DNA of 9,084 bases from Nitrososphaeraceae archaeon (GTDB lineage: Archaea; Thermoproteota; Nitrososphaeria; Nitrososphaerales; Nitrososphaeraceae), in assembly GCA_021155845.1 (NCBI GenBank), contig JAJNBK010000060.1, positions 1 through 9,084 of the forward strand. The letters run 5' to 3'. Under the pieces are notes generated by a model. That model made no database searches and was not told the origin of the DNA. It saw only the letters and a list, made by a program, of their open reading frames with translations. Shown here piece after piece: positions 5,820 through 9,084 of this stretch. Within the stretch, counting starts at the first letter, position 1; the number at the start of each line of letters is the position of its first letter. The translations under genes and the position numbers were made by a program.

Positions 5820-5838
5820 CTACAGATGCTTATTACTA

Positions 5839-6789
5839 ATGAAAATGTCACAAAACAATATCAATCGTTCACTACAAATCGAACCCCGCTCAGAAAGAAG
5901 CACCGATAAGTGTTCGCTGTGCAATAGTACAGCAACGGTATTTGATGCGGAGACTAGTGAGATCGTTTGTAGCACTTGTGGCATGGTGATCCATGATAAT
6001 ATAGAATCGTTGGGACCTGAATGGAGAGTTTACTCGGGTGATGACATTGAAAGTAAAAGTAGGACGGGAATGCCAACTTCCTTAGCATTCCACGATATGG
6101 GTCTATCGACTTTCATCTCATATTCTAATATAGACGCTAATGGCGCCGCTATTAGTCCCGAACAGATGAGCAAAGTCCAAAGAATGCGTAGATGGAATAA
6201 AATTTCAAGTAACAATAGAAGCTACCATAGAAATTTAAAGAATGCTTTTGCCATTATGGGAACAGTAAAGGATAAATTATCGTTAAATGATGCGCTGGTA
6301 GAAAAATCAGCATATAATTATCGTAAAGCTCTTGACAAACGTATTATTAAAGGCAGATCAATTCGAGCGCTAGTTGTTGCCGCTGTTTATGCAGCATGTA
6401 GAGAGCTAAACATTCCTAGAACGCTTGATGAAATCGCTGAAACTGCAAATACTGACTCGATTTTTGCAGGAAAATGTTATCGACTATTGGTAAGGCATTT
6501 GAAACTTCACCTTCCGGTCATCGACTCTAACGTTTATCTTGCGAAAATAGCGAGCAAGGCAAGAGTAAGCGAAAAAACATATAGAAGGGCATTGGAAATG
6601 TTAACCGTTATAAAGGAAAACCCTGTTTCACATGGCAAAGATCCCAATGCACTTGCAGTTGCAGTTTTATATGCTGCATGCCTGAAAGAGGATGAGAAAG
6701 TGAGTCAGGCACAGATCGCAGTAGCAGGAGATACAAGTATCGTCACTCTCAGAAAAAGGTTCCAAGATGTAAAGAAAATTTTTCCTTAA
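5839..6789 (+). CDS. tfb: Transcription initiation factor TFB (TFIIB homologue)
   Basis: TFB joins TBP at the promoter, recruits RNA polymerase and sets the transcription start. The 316-residue protein has the complete layout. An N-terminal zinc ribbon carries C25, C28, C44 and C47 (CSLC and CSTC). The B-reader/linker follows, with GPEWRVYS (59-66), RTGMP and the HDMGLSTFI segment (85-93). Two cyclin-like repeats run about 127-222 and 228-314, with RSIRALVVAAVYAACRELNI and DPNALAVAVLYAACLKE marking corresponding helices. The start is supported by a TATA box 26 bases upstream. Nitrososphaeria usually encode several TFBs, so this may be a specialised paralogue; the divergent RHH-like gene hints at specific control. 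The downstream Mrp gene has its own promoter. Confidence 0.96.
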   Translation: MKMSQNNINRSLQIEPRSERSTDKCSLCNSTATVFDAETSEIVCSTCGMVIHDNIESLGPEWRVYSGDDIESKSRTGMPTSLAFHDMGLSTFISYSNIDANGAAISPEQMSKVQRMRRWNKISSNNRSYHRNLKNAFAIMGTVKDKLSLNDALVEKSAYNYRKALDKRIIKGRSIRALVVAAVYAACRELNIPRTLDEIAETANTDSIFAGKCYRLLVRHLKLHLPVIDSNVYLAKIASKARVSEKTYRRALEMLTVIKENPVSHGKDPNALAVAVLYAACLKEDEKVSQAQIAVAGDTSIVTLRKRFQDVKKIFP

Positions 6790-6790
6790 C

Positions 6791-6806
6791 TTTACAATTT
6801 TTATTC
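6791..6806 (+). terminator. T-rich end of the TFB transcript
   Basis: TTTACAATTTTTATTC follows the TFB stop directly. Archaeal RNA polymerase terminates at T-tracts without a hairpin, so this is a likely but weak terminator ahead of the next promoter. Confidence 0.3.
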
Positions 6807-6819
6807 TATTTACATATTT
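6806..6819 (+). promoter_or_regulatory. Putative TATA box of the Mrp gene
   Basis: CTATTTACATATTT is centred about 27 bases ahead of the ATG at 6841, consistent with leaderless transcription of the Mrp gene and the overlapping dephospho-CoA kinase gene. Confidence 0.4.
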
Positions 6820-6840
6820 CTAACCGCTTCTAATAATGTA

Positions 6841-7989
6841 ATGAATGATTTAAATACAGTAAAGACAAATTTTTTAAATATGGTTACTGTGGATCAAGTT
6901 CTTAGTTCTTTAAAGAAGGTTGTAGACCCTGAACTACATAAAGATATTGTATCTATGGGTATGATAAAAGATGTGATAATAAATGATGGCAAAGTAGCTT
7001 TTACACTCGAACTCACTACTCCTGCTTGTCCATTTAACAGCGATATAGAACAGGATGTTAGGAATGCTATTACGAATATTGGAGTTCAGGATCTCAAATT
7101 AAAGGTAACGGCACGGGTTATGGAAGGGCGTGCTATATCAATGGACGAGTTGTTACCCGGCGTCAAAAACATATTAGCAGTGGCCAGCGGAAAGGGAGGA
7201 GTAGGCAAGACTACTGTTGCTGTGAATTTGGCACTTGTGTTATCAAAGACAGGAGCAAAGGTGGGATTGTTAGACGCTGATATATATGGCCCAAGTGTAC
7301 CGTTGATGCTGGGCCTAAAGGAGTCACCACAGGTAATCGAGAATAAAATTCAACCACCTATAACATCAGGCGTCAAGGTAATATCCATGGGATTTTTCTA
7401 CGAGCAGTCGCAGCAGGCAGGAATTTATAGAGGACCTATCGTATCAGGGATAGTTAAGCAATTTCTTACAGATGTGAATTGGGGCGACTTGGACTATTTA
7501 ATTATAGATTTACCACCAGGGACTGGTGATGCACCATTAACAATGGCACAAACAATTCCAATTACAGGCATACTGATCGTAACAACTCCTCAAGAAGTCG
7601 CTATGAATGTCGCCGTCAAGGCAATCGGTATGTTCAATAAATTAAATGTACCGATTGTTGGTGTTATTGAAAACATGAGTTACTTACAATGCCCACATTG
7701 CAATGAACATATACACATATTCGGAAAGGGAGGCGGACAGAGAGTGAGTGAGCAATTCAACATACCCTTTATTGGCGAAATCCCTCTTCATCCACATATC
7801 ATGGAGGGCAGTGATCGCGGAAAGCCGATAATAATAGCCGAACCTGAGTCTATGCAATCACATGCATTCAGCAAGGTTGCCAAGATGGTAGCCGGACGAA
7901 TAAGTGTGATAGCAGCAGAGATGAACGCACAAGAAGAAGAAGAAACAAAATCTGATCAAATACAACCTCATAATGCCTCTCACGCCTGA
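6841..7989 (+). CDS. Mrp/NBP35-type Fe-S cluster carrier ATPase with MIP18 domain
   Basis: The protein (ApbC/Mrp family) is expected to bind a 4Fe-4S cluster between two subunits and pass it to apo-enzymes. The 382 residues comprise an N-terminal MIP18/DUF59 domain (about 16-92) with the conserved TTPACPF (59-65), then a P-loop ATPase with the deviant Walker A GKGGVGKT (117-124), DADIYGPS (145-152), the switch DLPPGTGD (223-230), ENMSY (277-281) and the cluster-binding CPHC (284-287). The tail after 360 is acidic and glutamine-rich, probably disordered. ATG 6841 is chosen because a TATA box lies 27 bases upstream; M14 (6880) is an alternative close to the DUF59 core. The last 17 bases overlap the dephospho-CoA kinase gene. 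NadA, encoded nearby, is a plausible client, but that is inference. Confidence 0.95.
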   Translation: MNDLNTVKTNFLNMVTVDQVLSSLKKVVDPELHKDIVSMGMIKDVIINDGKVAFTLELTTPACPFNSDIEQDVRNAITNIGVQDLKLKVTARVMEGRAISMDELLPGVKNILAVASGKGGVGKTTVAVNLALVLSKTGAKVGLLDADIYGPSVPLMLGLKESPQVIENKIQPPITSGVKVISMGFFYEQSQQAGIYRGPIVSGIVKQFLTDVNWGDLDYLIIDLPPGTGDAPLTMAQTIPITGILIVTTPQEVAMNVAVKAIGMFNKLNVPIVGVIENMSYLQCPHCNEHIHIFGKGGGQRVSEQFNIPFIGEIPLHPHIMEGSDRGKPIIIAEPESMQSHAFSKVAKMVAGRISVIAAEMNAQEEEETKSDQIQPHNASHA

Positions 7990-8503
7990 ATGTATCAGAA
8001 TTCTAAAAAAACCTTTTGGAGATCTCATTCCTGACAAAAATATCAATAAACGCAAGCTTAATGCAGTGATAAGGGATGCGAAAAAAATAATATCTGTTGG
8101 GGACGCTACGACCGACCGTTTAATCTCGTTTGGTATCATACCAGACATTTCAGTCGTTGATGGGAAAGAGAGACGTATGAAAAGGAAATATGTTAATAAT
8201 TCTTCCTTGAACGGCGATCAAATAGACAAGAACTTAGCTAAAGAATTGAAATGCTCTAATGAAGCAGGAACCATTTCAAAGAAAGCTGTTGAGCTATTGC
8301 AAGATGCATTGGAAATGTCTTCTCCTGTAAGAATCATAGTTGACGGAGAAGAAGATTTACTTGCGTTACCTCTTTTCTTAATTGTCCCAGATAAATCAGT
8401 TGTCATGTACGGACAACCTTATGAAGGTTTGGTTGTAGTAAAAATAGATTCGAAGATCCGGAAGAAGGCTAAAGATTTAATGGATAGAATAGGAATGGTT
8501 TAA
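7973..8503 (+). CDS. GTP-dependent dephospho-CoA kinase (DUF359)
   Basis: The archaeal DUF359 family carries out the last step of coenzyme A synthesis, phosphorylating dephospho-CoA with GTP; it is unrelated to bacterial CoaE. The 176 residues carry the family motifs: a basic N-terminus ending in KKPFGDLIPD (12-21), SVGDATTDRL (41-50), SVVDGKERR (60-68), VDGEEDLLALP (123-133) and YGQPYEGLVVV (146-156), with the acidic residues expected to bind metal and nucleotide. The length is typical. The ATG lies inside the end of the Mrp gene in another frame, so the two are probably cotranscribed and translationally coupled. In many archaea this gene sits next to rpoE' and spt4; here nadC holds that place. 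Confidence 0.92.
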   Translation: MPLTPECIRILKKPFGDLIPDKNINKRKLNAVIRDAKKIISVGDATTDRLISFGIIPDISVVDGKERRMKRKYVNNSSLNGDQIDKNLAKELKCSNEAGTISKKAVELLQDALEMSSPVRIIVDGEEDLLALPLFLIVPDKSVVMYGQPYEGLVVVKIDSKIRKKAKDLMDRIGMV

Positions 8504-8738
8504 ATTCAGGGTATGAAGATGTGGTGGCTGTATGATTTCTTATAAGAAAAATGATTAATTATACCAACTATCTGACCCTTCCTATAAATTATGCTTATTG
8601 TGGCACTTAATACATAAAGGCTTTAGATGAAATATTTCTCTTAAAAAATACATTTTTCTATTGAATAAATTAAAAGGATCCTAAGAGTAGAAAAATCGGG
8701 TGGGACACTAGAGAAAGTCGAAAATGTTGTTTGCTTGG
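8504..8738. other. Convergent intergenic region
   Basis: No gene is supported in these 235 bases. A perfect 14-base palindrome, TTTCTTATAAGAAA (8536-8549), stands 33 bases after the kinase stop and may be part of a transcript end. On the minus strand, T-tracts at about 8690-8696 and 8643-8650 could terminate the zinc-ribbon gene that ends at 8739. Confidence 0.4.
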
Positions 8739-8981
8739 CTATGTATCGCAACCGCATCCATCATTAAGTGCATCAGAGGTTTTAATATTGTATACTATCA
8801 TACATTTATCACATATGCTTCCGTCACTATCAATAGCAGTATTGCAGAACGCACAAACTCTATTGCCGTCAAATGACTCCATTGTTGTATCAACGTAGAA
8901 ATAATTTTTAACCTTTTTTATCTCAGCAGCTAATCCTTTGTCGCCACTTTCAAAACTATTCTCTATAGTTATGGCATTCAC
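8739..8981 (-). CDS. Small zinc-ribbon protein, start uncertain
   Basis: I do not recognise a named family. The C-terminal part holds two CxxC pairs, VCAFCN and ICDKC, fourteen residues between them, a classic zinc ribbon, and ends GCGCDT. Before it stands a helix-like stretch, GDKGLAAEIKKVKNYFYVD. The frame is open back to an ATG at 9041, but that stretch is overlapped by a more convincing Cys-rich frame, so it is not used. GTG 8981 (80 residues, overlapping the upstream gene by 26 bases) keeps the coding-like helix. ATG 8882 gives 47 residues and has a TATA-like TTAAAAATTAT about 26 bases upstream, so a leaderless start there is equally possible. Both small genes at this end are rich in cysteine and may bind metal. 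Confidence 0.5.
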   Translation of the reverse strand: MNAITIENSFESGDKGLAAEIKKVKNYFYVDTTMESFDGNRVCAFCNTAIDSDGSICDKCMIVYNIKTSDALNDGCGCDT

Positions 8982-9084
8982 AGAGACATTTTGCCATCTT
9001 AATGTCGAAAGAACAATCATGGGTAGGTCCACAACTACCATCTACAGGCCATTCACCAGGACAATCTATATGCCTTCCACGTTT
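8956..9084 (-). CDS. C-terminal part of a Cys-rich protein cut by the right edge
   Basis: Forty-two codons are open from the window edge to a TAG at 8956-8958 in the frame KRGRHIDCPGEWPVDG, continuing SCGPTHDCSFDIKMAKC, then LCECHNYRE. Seven or so residues that could bind metal are visible: cysteines at partial positions 8, 18, 24, 33, 35 and 37 plus H22 and H38. The spacing and composition look like a genuine small zinc- or metal-binding protein, more so than the competing frame on the same strand. The N-terminus lies outside the window. The family is unknown to me. Confidence 0.5.
   Translation of the reverse strand, partial: KRGRHIDCPGEWPVDGSCGPTHDCSFDIKMAKCLCECHNYRE

Noticed and set aside
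7858..8148. Minus-strand 96-codon ORF
   Set aside because: It is antisense to the end of the Mrp gene and the start of the dephospho-CoA kinase gene, both firmly identified.

Overview
The window looks like chromosomal DNA of an ammonia-oxidising archaeon of the Nitrososphaeria (Thaumarchaeota). The evidence is archaeal-only machinery (TFB, RpoE'/Rpo7, Spt4, ribosomal protein S30e, GTP-dependent dephospho-CoA kinase), low G+C, TATA boxes about 26 bases ahead of start codons (leaderless transcripts), and a ribbon-helix-helix-like protein of a type I associate with this group. A low-G+C genus such as Nitrosocosmicus is possible, but that is inference.

Layout. Bases 1-30 hold the probable 5' end of a minus-strand gene. 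nadX (aspartate dehydrogenase, minus) follows at 166-1005. Bases 1006-2286 have no intact long ORF. They contain a ribosomal protein S30e gene (minus, 1227-1389) split by a single-base frameshift, then frameshifted coding-like debris on both strands. nadA (plus) and nadC (minus) converge at 3238-3377. nadC is the last gene of a tight minus-strand operon rpoE'-spt4-nadC. An RHH-like gene (minus) and a TFB gene (plus) diverge from 5699-5838. After TFB come an Mrp/NBP35-type Fe-S carrier gene and, overlapping it by 17 bases, the GTP-dependent dephospho-CoA kinase gene. The right end carries two small cysteine-rich proteins on the minus strand, one cut by the edge.

How the genes work together. 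nadX, nadA and nadC together cover aspartate to nicotinate mononucleotide, the de novo NAD route, with nadX standing in for an L-aspartate oxidase. NadA needs a 4Fe-4S cluster, and an Fe-S carrier gene lies nearby. RpoE', Spt4 and TFB belong to the core transcription apparatus. The kinase makes the last step to coenzyme A.

Most worth a second look: (1) the S30e gene with a +1 frameshift at AAA-CCC-G; (2) a perfect 18-base in-frame tandem duplication in spt4 that doubles a GIILVF beta-strand; (3) frameshifted remnants between S30e and nadA; (4) spaced repeats between the divergent RHH-like and TFB genes. I see no convincing new defence or mobile system, CRISPR array, tRNA or rRNA.
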